From contig OZ018328.1 of assembly GCA_963969495.1 (NCBI GenBank), positions 6,237,331 to 6,301,330 on the forward strand: a stretch of 64,000 nucleotides of DNA. The letters are read 5' to 3'. Made by a program: the position numbers and the translations under genes. This DNA comes from Ceratothoa steindachneri (lineage: Eukaryota; Arthropoda; Malacostraca; Isopoda; Cymothoidae). Positions 1 through 12,117 of this stretch are shown piece by piece. Every line of letters starts with the position of its first letter. Position 1 is the stretch's first letter. Under the pieces are notes generated by a model. The model was given only the letters and a program-made list of their open reading frames with translations, made no database searches and was not told where the DNA came from.

Positions 1-760
1 TAGGTATTGCCGGGAATGAGCTCCCCGATGACGGCGCCAAAGAGTACGCAACTTTTCGCTCTTCCTCACACCGATTACATGGCAGGAATATAGGCCTTCC
101 TCCGGGCCGCTTGGCAAAGAAGATGTGAGACGATCGAGTGGAACTTAAAGTTAGGTGCCACCTCGCCGCGACTGTTCCCATGGACCTACCCCCCCAATGC
201 TGCGACGACTTCGGGTTGCTTTCTGTCGTCTCCGAAATGGACCCACTCGCGGGACGCACCGCCATTTGATGGAGCGCTCGCCTGCGCCCTACTGTGAAGA
301 CTGCGTTGTCCCCCAGACTGTTAATTACAGTCTTGGTGATATTCGCGCATGTTACTTGTCCCGGTCCCGAGACGAGCGGTGTCGCTACCGCTTGTCTCTT
401 GTGTTCGGGACTGGTTCGTGTACACAGACTTGTGGACTATACGACTTTTTGGAGGAGGCTGGCCTCCTCGACTTTATTTAACTGTCTGTTGTGGGTCGCA
501 TGTTCCTGCGCAGGGGGGAGGCGAGCCTACCCCTGACGCCGGAGCGCGCTTTCTTCTTGCTGCCTTTTTGCTTTTTCTTTTTTGTTTATTTTTGTTTTGT
601 TTTTAGCTTGTGATTAGCCTTTCTCTTTCTTTTTATATTTATTTACATATTGTTATTTGTTTTTTCATCTAGCCTATTAGTAGGCTGTTGCGTGAGTACG
701 GCGAGTTTTGCCCTAGTATCCAGTTGCCAGATGGTCTCTGAAAATAAAATTTGTTTCCTC
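1..760 (+). pseudogene. I-like LINE, 5'-truncated 3' end
   Basis: Remnant of the 3' part of ORF2 and the 3' UTR of the same I-group LINE family whose best copy lies at 20998-30071. The reading resumes at the RNase H terminal motif (GNE...AKE) and continues through the C-terminal tail (PRRLQVAFCRLR-like, then a Cys motif APYCEDCVVPQTV) to a stop near 481. The best copy carries the same blocks at 29330-29832. Frameshifts and lost codons show it is dead. The 3' UTR ends with a hairpin (agccta/taggct at 671-686), the GGCGA...GTTGCC pair and AATAAAAT. What is seen is the shared sequence; the I/Nimb-like assignment rests on EN + RT + RNase H + terminal Cys motif in the long copy. Confidence 0.85.
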
Positions 761-2076
761 AGAAAGAACTTGTTTTTGAATTGGCCACGGACGCGTTTCG
801 CCGCCCGCTCTTATTAGTAAACAAATGGACAAGCTTGGAAAAGAGGTTTCCCGTCCATTCTGCGAAGCTATCCAACAGGTCATTTGCCTTCACTGCACAA
901 GTTGGCATTTTCTGGGTAGTTGTTCTCCCAGGTACTTAGTTCTACTCTCGCCATGTACCTACCACGACTTTTCACTTCCCATGTCCTCACCGCTTAACCT
1001 ACTTCTCAATACTTTCTGGCATGGATGCCATCTTTTGTTTTTGTTTCTTCGTTCTAACATGAGCCAATGGCAGGTGACTCTGGGAGACGACGATAGACTG
1101 AAAACGATAAACCTACCAACGTAATGCCACCTTTACTTATCCCAGTCACACTATTAAGATTCGTTCTCCTGTTTAATATTTTTATTTTTAGTATAAAAAA
1201 AATTCTCGGTTAGAAAGATATGAAGAGGAGGTCCTAGAGAAAGTATTCAAGTTAGGTAAAGCGACAAATGTGGAAGAAATATGCTTAGTCGGGGTGGGGC
1301 AAAATATTACTTGACGCTCTCTGGATTGGACTACAACTAAGCAATGCCAGATGGTATGCCTGTCATGCAATTTTGCAACTGATTCGAGATATCAATTGAT
1401 AATGTGCCACGCTTGTCGACGGACTTCATTTAAGCCCATAATTTGCTCTCTCTGGATGAAATTTGAGCTAGTTAAATAGGAATCTATTGGGGAAACTTGC
1501 CTTTAAAACAAACGATCCATTCCGGCGCACAACTAGAGACCGATTCTCTTACTCTTTTGGCTCACAGCAACCTCTACCTGTGATGTTGGTAAATGTTGTT
1601 TATAGCTATTCAGGAGCAGCTGACATCTCTGCTTCTTCCGACCGCTGGGCAAATTAAGGGAAAAAGTTTGATCCTACAGACTGTGCGTATACAGGGCGGG
1701 GTTACAAGTAATTATAGTTTTTTATTTAGCCATTATTTCATATTTTGCAGTAAAAACAAAATAATCTACCTCCCTCTATGTATAAGAAATATGACGAAAA
1801 CGAGGACAAAATGTATTAAGAATAACGATTGCCTCGATCTTAATGAAGCTACTGCTATCTCATTGATTATTGCCAACCGGAAACTTGGCACTCTCGTATT
1901 GGGGAAGTGCCACGTAATTGTCAGAGAATAGGGATTTTTTTGTCGGTCGCTTAGGGGCTGAAAGAAGGCTAGCCGAGCTTCAGTAAACATTGCGAACGTC
2001 GTTTGCGCTTAGCAAGAGTCGGCAAGTTCAGAAATCGAGTGAACCGCATCGCCCATTTCCCGTCTCTTCCAGAACG
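761..2076. other. No gene recognised
   Basis: About 1.3 kb between LINE remnants. Only short open frames without recognisable motifs occur. Composition is mixed with AT-rich stretches. No RNA gene or clear repeat was seen. Confidence 0.5.
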
Positions 2077-3075
2077 ACCACTACTATTCATCATCTTCGT
2101 GAACGACATGGACGGTGACATGGTTGCCAAGATTTCCAAATTTGCCGACGATACCAAGCTTGGTATGAACGCTGCAAAGGATGGAAATACTGCCCGCCTG
2201 CAGGAAGATCTTGGGAAGATTGGGGAGTGGTCGGACACGTGGCAAATGCCTTTTAACGTGAACAAATGCAAAGTGATTCATATCCGCCACCGAAACCCCC
2301 AATCTCAGTATATCCTTAAGGGCATTGCTCTTGAATCGAGTGACATTGAGAATGACTTGGGTGTAACAATCACTAGCGACCTCAAGTTTTCGAAACAGTG
2401 CATCGAGGCAGCGAAGAAAGCCCAAAGGATGTTAGGCTACATAAAGCGCCAGTTTGGATACCGTAACAAGGAGATAGTACTTTGTCTGTACAACTCCCTC
2501 GTTTGGCCGCACCTGGAGTATTCCGTACAATTTTGGAGTCCTTCATTTCGAAAGGATATCGCAAGGTTGGAACGCGTACAAGCCAGGGCAACCAAGCTGA
2601 TCCCCTCTATCCGACATAAAAGTTATGAGGATAGACTAAGGGAATTAGATCTGTTCTCGCTGGAAACCCGTAGACTGCGTGGTCAGCTCATCGAAGTTTT
2701 CAAAATACTTAGAGGGTTCGACAATGTTGACTACCGGGATATTTTCACACTGAGTGAGAACAGAACGCGCAATCACGGCTTCAAACTTGAACTGAAGCGT
2801 TACAACCCCAATCTGTGGAAACTTTTTCACCTACAGTATCTGCGGTAAGTGGAACGCACTTCCAGTGGAAGTTGTCAACAGTGAATCTGTTGACCAGTTC
2901 AAGTCAAGACTAGACAAAGTCTTGAAAAGTGGCCGTTTAGGGACGCAAAACAATTGAGCAGCCATGTGCCCGCTCGATTGCTAGTCCAAAGGTACCCTCC
3001 TTGAATGGACCGTAAGGTCTCCTAGGGTACCTTCTTTCCTTGTTGTTGCTCCTTGTTGTTACTTTTGTGTTTTGT
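2077..3075 (+). pseudogene. CR1-like LINE, 3' half of reverse transcriptase
   Basis: A 5'-truncated copy of the CR1-group LINE also present at 21124-23275. It starts within the RT palm (LLFII motif), carries the catalytic FADD block (KFADDTKLGM), the thumb (WSDTWQMPFNVNKCKV) and the long C-terminal region (LYNSLVWPHLEYSVQFWSP, ARLERVQARATKLIPS). The frame is open to about 2848. It is then shifted by a deletion relative to the second copy, after which the tail (WNALPVEVVNSESVDQFKSR) resumes to a stop near 2957. The 3' UTR ends in repeated ccttgttgtt. The family assignment is inferred from RT block wording typical of CR1/L2-type elements; the missing 5' part is normal for target-primed insertion. 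Confidence 0.85.
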
Positions 3076-3109
3076 CTTTAATTAAAAAGTTTTCGTAAAT
3101 ACCTTTATA

Positions 3110-3290
3110 ACCTAAATATTATCGCTTGCCCTAGACAGTGGCTTGGACCTCTTCAATCTGGTTTTGCCTGTTGTTTTTTTGGGTTCTTATTTGTTTGTTT
3201 TTGGTTTGTTTTTAATTTAGCATAGCATTAAGCTATCAGATAACTGCGGCGACTTATGCCCTTGTGGCAGCCGCCAGATGGACACTTATT
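3110..3290 (+). mobile_element. I-like LINE 3' UTR fragment
   Basis: Only the T-rich 3' UTR and 3' terminus of the I-like family remain. A hairpin atagc/gctat (3222-3236) is followed by GGCGACTTATGCCC and GCCGCCAGATGG, the same order as the terminus of the long copy at 29984-30050. It directly follows the CR1-like fragment, so the two are nested or abutting. Confidence 0.7.
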
Positions 3291-3299
3291 TTTTGATTA

Positions 3300-4383
3300 A
3301 TTATCCCCCCCCCTTTAATCGACGCCCCATTTTCCCTGTCCACCAGTCGCGCCGCCAACAAAACGTATTCTCATCATGGCCGCACTGAATGTTGTCTTGT
3401 GTGAATAGCTCCATTAGTTTCCATGTAAACATGGTGGCACCGCTAGTATGGCCGCGCACAAAAACGCCTGATTTGTTGTGGCGAGTCCTGGCGGTTTTGT
3501 GCGCGGCCCAAATGAATGTCATGCGAAAATCGTATTATGATTTCGAGTTTTCACAGAACCGACTTCCCTCTTTTAAAAAAATGATTGGTAAGAATTCCAT
3601 GACCGAATGGAATACTTTCATGTAAGTTTAGAGAAGCCAATGGTAAATACTCGCTCATAGACCCTGAAATCCGCCTCGCAGTCAAAATACTGGTGGGAAG
3701 AATTAAAAGATAATAAGCAACAATCTTTTATACAAAATCACTAAAGGACTTTATGTAAATAAAAAAAAAACTCGCCTAAATGTTACAAACAAAATTCCTT
3801 TCGCAAAGATTAACAAAGAAAATCCGAAAATTTTATCTTTAGTAATGGCAAATAGCAGAGCGATATTCATTAGGACCATGAAAGACGGTGGAATTTGTTA
3901 GCGATTACGCCGGGCAAAAGGCAAAATGGTTCACATATGAGGTTATGCTCACAACTAATTTCCTATTGCTGAATTTGATATTTGTTTCGTTCTATCAGAC
4001 GAAGTTTTATAAAAAAATCAATAGGTACAAATATTCACTTCCGTCACTTGTGTCGTGCAACAGATATTTAACCCCAAACAGACCAGTTTGTCTCTTATGT
4101 GACTGTGCTTACATGACTAATTTCACATTGTTGAGTATGAGGAAGCTAAGTCTCTATAGATACCCACTCTAGCAAGAGCCATATCTAAACCGGGTGGCTA
4201 ACTCGGCGCAGGCTGAAGCTTAGCCCGGGATGGCGGACTAGAGCGGGTGAGAGCAAAAACTGTTTGAGCTAGGGGTAGGTAGGCAGGTAGGACTACCGAC
4301 TCGCTAGCTAAGCCGGATCGATAACAGGATATAGAAGCACTCTTTAACTTACTTTACTCTCTTCTTTTTTGTCTTAAACACCG
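3300..4383. other. No gene recognised; contains an inverted repeat
   Basis: The left part holds a near-perfect GC-rich inverted repeat (listed separately). The rest is AT-rich. A 94-codon open frame at 3888-4172 has no family motif and no homologous block elsewhere in the window. Confidence 0.5.
3450..3508. repeat. Inverted repeat, 19-bp arms
   Basis: The left arm ggccgcgcacaaaaacgcc (3450-3468) pairs with the right arm at 3490-3508 with one mismatch, separated by 21 bases. The arms are GC-rich in an AT-rich setting. A second small palindrome, ccatgtaaacatgg, lies at 3421-3434. They may be the end of a fold-back element; no target duplication was found. Confidence 0.8.
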
Positions 4384-5201
4384 ATGAGGAAAACAAGAAG
4401 ATCGGATAGCAAGAAAATGGACTCCACTAGACGGGTCCCTTTGCGCCTCCAGAAGGGCGCTCAAAAGCCCGACAGGATAAATGCTTTTCGAATAATAGAC
4501 GGCGATCTCGCAATAGTGCTCGTGAGTACTAGTGGACTACTCTAATTCATTCGTCGCAATTTGTCAGAGCGACGGTGGCATGGATAAGTTACTCTCGGAG
4601 AAGGCATCTGAAAGGTTGAACACGATCGGATTGGAAGCTAAAGTCCCCTCCCTCCCAGATCGAGGCTCAAACGACAGTCTATTGTCGGCAAATAGACTTG
4701 TGGATCGGAGACCATACGGCGGAAGAAATAAAGTCTGAAATCGAGAGAACCCAATCCTGGGCAAAGGTAAAGGAGGTAATTAAGTTTAGCAACCGGACAA
4801 ATAATATGGAATACTCTTTAAAGTTATTTTTCGCGAGACCAATATGGCGAGAAAGACAAAAGAGGTAGGATTATTTGCTTTCAACCCCTATGATAACCGC
4901 CGAACAAATCAAAAGTGACGATTTCGTTAGTGTGAAAACCTGCTCTAACTGTTTCGCTCTGGACAAGCATGTTACCAAAGACTGCCCGATGAAAGAAATA
5001 AAAGGGTGTTCAGAATGCAGCGGGGAAGATCACACGTGGCGTGAGTGTAGCTCACAAACGAAGAGTTGCCTGAATTGCAACAAGAACCATCGGACAATGG
5101 CAATGGCATGCCCAGTCAAACGGGAATTGATAGATAGGAAGAGGAAAATCTCACTTTTGCCAAAGTTGCTAAGGCAACGATCGAAAAGATACAACCAGTG
5201 A
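4384..5201 (+). pseudogene. Jockey-like LINE ORF1 (gag-like) remnant
   Basis: The start region at 4384 reads MRKTRRSDSKKMDSTRR and stops at about 4545, then the coding trace continues in other frames. The clearest part is 4905-5120, with three zinc-knuckle-like motifs in a row: CSNCFALDKHVTKDC, CSECSGEDHTWREC and CLNCNKNHRTMAMAC. Such CCHC clusters at the C-terminus of ORF1 bind nucleic acid in Jockey/I-type LINEs. The frame is broken upstream. The reverse transcriptase that follows has the same orientation and similar A-rich composition, so I treat both as one element. Confidence 0.75.
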
Positions 5202-8090
5202 AGAATATTATTGAAATAAGACAAGGAGAGTCATTAAATATACTGGCATGTATCTTGGATGCTCATGTTCTCAGCTTTGCTAATCCGGGTTCATATGCAA
5301 GACAATCTAATCTTATGCTCAAAAATAATTGGTTAGACCAAATGTGGTTGCCCGAGAACCCCCTCTCAGCGGATGTCCTGAGCGTCCAGTATAAACCCGT
5401 GAAAAATGATAATGCTCAAGCACAGCAGAGGACGGAGATTCAATAAGAAACTCCGGAGCCTGTCAAAGCGGCAGTTAGAGACCCAAGGCTTAGGAAAAAT
5501 ATACAGCAGACAAACAAAAAAGTAATGGAAATAGAGACGGCCCCAAGAAACATCGATAGTGAGAAAGCTACCCCTGTGTTGCGAAGCCGAGAAGAGGAGA
5601 AAGTGGATCCCACCGCTGAACAAAGAGAAGGAGAAACTGAAGAACGCCAAGAACTCTGTGATCGATTCTTCGCGTCTGAAGAACTACCGTTCCCGAAGAG
5701 TAACGCCGAGATTATTCAAGGAATCAAAAGAGGACATTATAAGTACGAGTTCGATGGTCCGTGCTCGGACCGAAAAATTTTCAAGATCATTACGGACGGA
5801 AACTTAGAAATACCAAGGGACCTATGCTTTACGGTAAGGAAGGAAGATCTGGCAAGACGCCAACAAAGAGATTTGAGCGAGGTAATCCTGGAAGAAATTG
5901 ACCAGGAGCTCGAAAGATTGATGGAAGTGATGGTGAAGGCGGATAAGAAACACATCCCCATTACGGAGTATAGAACCTTACCACATCCTATTACAACAGC
6001 GCATATAAAAGACCTGGAGAAACAATACATCACGAAGAGAGAGAGATTCCATCGAACGCAATGGACCCCAAAGAGGTGACAGGGCAAGGATGCAACAGAT
6101 AAGAACCGACCTGGTAGCGGCAATTGCCTTGGAAAGAAACACAAGATGGGGCAGGTTCATAAAGGCTTTGGACACCGATCTAAATCCCACAAAACTGTGG
6201 CAGAAAATCAATATTGCCAGAGGGAAGAGAAAAACCAAGGCCAGAATCGTATTTCAACAACAAGAAGGAGGCGAGGCGAAAGAGCCCCAAGAGATAGAGG
6301 TAGCATTTATAGAACATTGGAAGGGAATCTTTGACATCTCCGAAGAAAATGAGAGCTTTGACAGAGAGCATGAATTAAAGGTAGTGGATGAATTGGAACT
6401 TCATCGCCAGGAAATCGTCCTAGACAACAGTTGTTGCCTCACCGACGCTCATAGCAGAGCAAAACATTGTACCGATTACCCTTCAAGAGCTGAGAAAGAC
6501 ACTCCAGGCCACCAAACAGAGGGCACCCGGGGAATTGGGAATAACAAGGGAGTACCTGATACGAGCACCAGACTGCCTTTTAAACAAAATAGTAGAGCTA
6601 TTCAACACCACGTTAAGCGCAGGATATTTCTCAGACGCTATGAAGAGGGGAAAGATAAGTTTCCTGCCAAACCCGGAAACCCACAGAACAACCCAGGGAA
6701 CTTTCGACCGATTACTCTGCTCGAGACTTTGACAAAATTGCTAGAAAGAATGATCAACGACAGGCTAGTTAAACATCTAGAAGAAAGAACACAAATTCCT
6801 AACCACCAGCACGGGTTCAGGAGGAATAGGAGTACCGAAACGGCCCTTTCCATACTAGTAGAAACAATTGCCAAAGCTAAATTCAACAAGAACTATACAG
6901 ATGTTGTACTTAGGGACGTCCAAAAGGCTTTTGATAAAGTCTGGAGGATCGACCTTAAGTACAAAATCCGGAGATTGGGGTTACCATCAGCCCTAATTAA
7001 ATGTCTGCGATTATGTCACGGACAGGTCAGCTTATATTTCAGTGGAGGGTTACGCCAGCCCAAGCTTCGAAGTGTCTCAGGGGGTCGGTCCCCCAGGGGG
7101 GCTGCCTAAGTTCAACTATATAGTATCTTCACAAGGGATTTACCAAGGCAGGTCGACGACTCTACGAAATATATACAATTTGCCGATGACATCACAATAA
7201 TCACGAACAGCGCATAAAGGCATCCTCCGACAATGGCAAGGATTACAGCGGCCGAGATCAATAACATAATTGAGTTTAAACGGAAGTGGAAGATCTGTAC
7301 AAATAAAGATAAATTTTCAATCATACCAATAGGAAGAAGAAAAACCTCCCGAGTACAGATAGAGGAAGAAAGATATAGATACGAAAATGAAGGAAAGTTA
7401 CTCGGGCTAAAGATCAACACATACGGATTTGGGAAACACGTCAATGAAAGGATAAACATAACGAAGGCGCACTTAATTAAACTATTTCAATTTAGAAATC
7501 TTAGCGTCGAGAATAAGAAGAAGATTTACAATGCTACATGTAAAGCCTCTTGTTATACCGGGCTATACCGTTGAACAGATTGCTCAAAACCAACTGTGAA
7601 AATCCAGAGAATTCAGAACGCTGCGGTCTACCTCATTACTAACACCAAAAGACGAGAAAGAAGAAGGTTAAGGGACTTACACGGATAAATAGGCCTCTCG
7701 GCCACGCACGTGTGTATAGAGTTTGTAAAGTATGGGACAAACTTGAGACCATTTTGAGCGAAGAGGAAAAAAGATCACTAGAAATCCCGCAAGAACCCCG
7801 AAGAAACAACAGGAATATTTAGGAGCGGGAAACCCGATAGGGAAGAAGAACCACCCCCGGTATTTACAGCTTAGATGAGATTGCAGAAAAACTGCCAAAA
7901 ATCGGTAATCAAGATTATCTGCAACAAGCAGGAAAAAATTAATAAAGCAGAAGAGTAATAGAGGAGTGAGAGCCTCCCGATAAAGAAGAAAACGACGATG
8001 AAGAAGACAACAAAATGAACCCAAGAGATGGCTGGTCACCCAGCGACTACCACTCCCTCTCACTCACTCTCCTACACCTTATCTAACCTA
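5202..8090 (+). pseudogene. Jockey-like LINE ORF2 remnant, endonuclease deleted
   Basis: Between the zinc knuckles (ending near 5201) and the pre-RT region there is no room for an APE-type endonuclease, which is normally over 200 residues, so it appears deleted. From 5525 an open frame leads through TEYRTLPHPITTAHIKDLEK to about 6079. After a shift, 6090-7109 carries RT blocks: NPGNFRPITLLETLTKLLER, HQHGFRRNRSTETALSILVE, VVLRDVQKAFDKVW. The block after GVPQGG reads QFADDITIITN near 7170-7200 in another frame, and the thumb (FKRKWKICTNKDKFSIIPIG) is at 7280-7350. Several frameshifts and stops make it inactive. Jockey-group is my best guess; another I-superfamily clade is possible. Confidence 0.8.
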
Positions 8091-8275
8091 TCCACTCTTC
8101 TACTACTAAATACTTTTATTTCTAACTTTTTCAAGAAGTAAGACGTGTCTCACGCAAGATAACTATATTAAACACGTCACAGATAAGCTCATAAGAAATT
8201 TTACCAGAAAGAATAAGTTCAAATCTTTTATAATTGACAAAATATGAAATTCTAAAAGTGTTCCTAAACTTTGCC

Positions 8276-9912
8276 CTATCGTTTGTACAGCTCGCTCTCT
8301 TCTTGTTGCAGCGTCCAGCAATAGTTGCCCATCATGTTAGGACTGAATTGTCCTTGATATCTGCTCTCCATTATGGCGATGTTTTGACGAAATATTTCAC
8401 TGTGTTCATCACTAATGTCTCCAAGGTTATCTGGGAAAAAATCAATGAGAGTGGAAAAAATGAAATTTCAAGGACATCCTTGCTCCCAATGCATGATAAT
8501 TCTGCAGCATTGCTGTAACGATTCCTTTGTAGTTGTCAGCACGATAATTTCCAAGAAAAAGCTTTGACACATTGACAAATGATTCCCATGAGTTTTTCCA
8601 GTGGGTTCAAGGCCTTGGTGAATTCGCTATCATGCACTAGTATGCTAATCTGTGGTTCATTCAAGACACCTATTTCAACTTGGCTTCGGAAACCACACCA
8701 CCTAGTTTCTGACATAAGTATCAAAACCCAGTACAAGATTGATCCATAGCCTTGATGAAATCTTTAACCAAACCGAGCTTTAGATCCAGTGGAGGCAAAA
8801 ATATCTTTTCTAGATCTACAAGAGGATTGTGAACACAGTTGAACCTTCCAGGCGCATCTCTTGGTCTTGTCCATTTCTTTCTCACATAGTGCTCTGCATC
8901 AGCTCTGCTGTCCCACAAACACAAAAAGCACATGTGCTTTGTAGTAGCCACTCTGAAGGCCCAGTAGTAAACAGATGACTGTGAGATCCCCACATATCTT
9001 GCATTAGTGTTTCTCGTAGTCTATAGCGGCTAACAAAATCTTCATTGTTTCATAGCCCTCAGCCATCTTTGCTGCATGTGTTATTGGGATATATGGAAAC
9101 CGATTGCCATTGTGTAAAAGAACAGCTTTCAGAGAGTCTTTTCCAGAGTCTATAAACAGCCTCCAATCATCTGACTTGTATGGGTCAGACTTTCAGAATT
9201 GTTGCACGAGATATACTGCTCTCACAGTAACAAAGGTTGTTTGCCATCTTGAAAAATGCAGGCACTCTCTATGTCGGTAACGAGCTGTAGTGATGCGCAC
9301 GCCAGCCTCCACCAGGTTACGCTGCTTTAGTCTGGATCCCAGAACTTCAGCCTTTTCTTTGGACAGGTCTAGGTCCCTGAGGAGATAATGAAGCGCTTCT
9401 TGAGTAAAGAGTTTAGGCCTGGTATTTTCAGAGTTATCCTGGTAGTCGTCTTCATTTGAGGTAGAATTAGAATCGGAATCACTCGTCAATTCTTGAGCAG
9501 TCGGTGAATTTGGGACTAGGAGTTCAGCGCTGTGCGGAACTGGTCGGATTGCAGAAGCAATATTGGGGTACTGCACCTTGCCTCGTGTTTTGAAGGTTAT
9601 TCCCTTGATGTTTGTGAGACAGAAGTAGCAGTCACTGCTGTGGTCTTTGGGTTCACACCATATCATTGGTACCACAAACGGCATTCTTGAGCTTCGCTTA
9701 CCACACATCCAATCGCTGAGGTGGTTGACACAAAACTTACAAGCTATATGAGGTGCCCATTTCTTGTCTTGGTCACCCAAAGGACATGTAAAGTAACCTT
9801 TGTAGTTCAGTCGAACAGCTTTTGTGATTGGTTTCTTGAGGCTACCAGGAGTGAAGGCGCCACATATGTAACAAAAACGATCAGCATCGTTCAAACACTT
9901 TCCACGTTCCAT
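8276..9912 (-). pseudogene. Broken intronless copy of a repeated Cys-motif protein family
   Basis: Reading from 9912, an intact N-terminal frame runs 239 codons to 9193. It shows MERGKCLNDADRFCYICGAF (C-x2-C), GDQDKKWAPHIACKFC, MPFVVPMIWCEPKDH, DCYFC, and an acidic Ser/Asp spacer before a helical segment (ALHYLLRDLDLSKEKAEVL). After a shift, DDWRLFIDSGKDSLKAVLLH (about 9140-9180), CFLCLWDSRADAEHY (8930) and LPPLDLKLGLVKDFIKAM (8770-8810) follow. The end reads NLGDISDEHSEIFRQNIAIM and YCWTLQQEE with a stop near 8276. From memory these blocks belong to a high-copy, intronless protein family of unknown function in arthropods and cnidarians, possibly tied to a DNA transposon. At least three frame breaks make this copy dead. 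Confidence 0.7.
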
Positions 9913-9929
9913 GTTTTGTTAAGTTCAGA

Positions 9930-11165
9930 GTAATTAGAAATTAGGCAGTTGTAGATATGCACTATCATGAACTAGCAATCTGAAACGAACAAAAAATAGC
10001 ACAAATTAGGAAAAAAATATTGCATAAGTGGAACCAATGAACATATAAATTAGTGTATGAATAACATGGTGTTTCATATATATAGATATGCTACTTCTGG
10101 AAAACTAAGCCCGATACAGCTATATGAATCTCATTATTGAATTCAGCACATGCAATTACCCTACATAGAATCGGACTATTTTGATCCAGAACCATGAGAA
10201 TCTTTTGTTGTTGTTGACCAGTGTTATTTATCACCTCCAAAATTCTTGAGCAAATCGCGGAGTATGGATGTGGTGTATCCACTTTACTAAGTCATTGCTC
10301 TTCCGTTTCTTTCTTTTTTTTAATGCGTGGGGGCTGATATAAACCAGAGCTGCCCAAATCAAGCTCAGACTGTGAAAAAGGAAAACAATAGGACAAGAAA
10401 AGATGGAAACATAATTTTGACTAGTCTTCTAATTTGATGGCAGACCCGCCGCTTAAAAGGGAAAGGTTATTAAGATTAATGAAAAACCCTAAAAGGACAA
10501 AGAGTAGTGCCATGCTCTAGCTGTGACGGGAATGAAGTTATTATCAACTTGATTTATCGTAGAACTGCCACTTGAAATGTTTAAAAATTCATTTGAAAGT
10601 GCATTCATCCAAATCGATTGTCATAACGAGTATAGGTTTGATATTCAAAAAGGTTGGGGGGGGGGGGGATCAATCATTGCAACTCGTTACCTTTTTTATA
10701 GTGTATTGTTATATTGAGTTTTATTTGGGTGACACTAGGTAAATATAACTCCCAAAAGTAGTGATCTGAATTACGAAGAGCAACTTCCAGCATGAGGTTC
10801 TATGTCGGACTTTTCAAATGCAGAATCATAAAGACGTGGCTCTTCACAGCGTAAAATTGCTCCCTTTGGTCATTAAGATGACCTGGGTATTTGTCCGACT
10901 TAAAGAAGCTTAACTACTAGACGCTCAAGCCAAATGAATAAATCATTCGAAAAAAGGTTTGTTTGTTTTTTTTAATCCAGACAGAGTTCCTTCCAAATAC
11001 CACATGTACAACAGGTGGTACATTTCACAATTTTTAAAAATATTATTTCAAATTTAATTGTATGTTTATATACTTTAAGAAACTAAAAATATGGATGGAA
11101 GGAAAGAGTTTGATACCTGACATACCTTTTATTAAAAAAAAAAATAAATCTCGCACGGAAACAGG
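9930..11165. other. No gene recognised
   Basis: AT-rich DNA with small open frames lacking motifs. A poly(G) run lies near 10667. No terminal repeats were seen that would bound the neighbouring broken gene. Confidence 0.5.
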
Positions 11166-11171
11166 AACGCT

Positions 11172-12050
11172 ACTGACCGCTTCTTGGGGAAAGTGTCTGG
11201 TATTTCAAGCGAAAGCTGAGTCGTGGCCGCTTCTTGGGAAAGTGTGTCTGGTATTTCAAGGGAAAGCTGAGTCGTGGCCGCTTCTTGGGGAAAGTGTGTC
11301 TGGTATTTCAAGGGAAAGCTGAGTCGTGGCCGCTTCTTGAGAAAGTGTGTCTGGTATTTCAAGCGAAAGCTGAGTCGTGGCCGCTTCTTGGGAAAGTGTG
11401 TCTGGTATTTCAAGGGAAAGCTGAGTCGTGGCCGCTTCTTGGGGAAAGTGTGTCTGGTATTTCAAGGGAAAGCTGAGTCGTGGCCGCTTCTTGAGAAAGT
11501 GTGTCTGGTATTTCAAGGGAAAGCTGAGTCGTGGCCGCTTCTTGAGAAAGTGTGTCTGGTATTTCAAGGGAAAGCTGAGTGGTGGCTGCTTCTTGGGAAA
11601 GTGTGTCTTGTATTTCAAGGGAAAGCTGAGTCGTGGCCGCTTCTTGAGAAAGTGTGTCTGGTATTTCAAGCGAAAGCTGAGTCGTGGCCGCTTCTTGGGA
11701 AAGTGTGTCTGGTATTTCAAGGGAAAGCTGAGTCGTGGCCGCTTCTTGGGGAAAGTGTGTCTGGTATTTCAAGGGAAAGCTGAGTCGTGGCCGCTTCTTG
11801 AGAAAGTGTGTCTGGTATTTCAAGGGAAAGCTGAGTCGTGGCCGCTTCTTGGGAAAGTGTGTCTTGTATTTCAAGGGAAAGCTGAGTGGTGGCTGCTTCT
11901 TGGGAAAGTGTGCCTGGTATTTCAAGGGAAAGCTGAGTGGTGGCTGCTTCTTGGGAAAGTGTGTCTTGTATTTCAAGGGAAAGCTGAGTCGTGGCCGCTT
12001 CTTGGGAAAGTGTGTCTGGTATTTCAAGGGCAAGAAGAGTCGTAGGCGTG
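11172..12050. repeat. 51-bp minisatellite, about 17 copies
   Basis: Head-to-tail copies of a unit with cores agtgtgtctggtatttcaag, ggaaagctgagtcgtggccg and cttcttgg. The 'aagtgtg' landmark recurs at 11239, 11292, 11343, 11394, 11446, 11497, 11548, 11599, 11650, 11701, 11753, 11804, 11855, 11906, 11957 and 12008. The period is 51, or 52 where a G is added. Variant copies (tggtggctgc, gtgtcttg) cluster toward the right. Because 51 is divisible by 3 and the unit has no stop in several frames, long open frames appear on both strands. They are side effects of the repeat, not genes. Confidence 0.95.
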
Positions 12051-12117
12051 GCCTTGAACGTGTTAAAAAACAACAACAACAACAACAACATTGGCAAAGT
12101 TCTACAACACCTTTCAA

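Noticed and set aside
3888..4172. 94-codon hydrophobic-looking open frame
   Set aside because: No family motif, splice signal or repeat relation; AT-rich chance frame.
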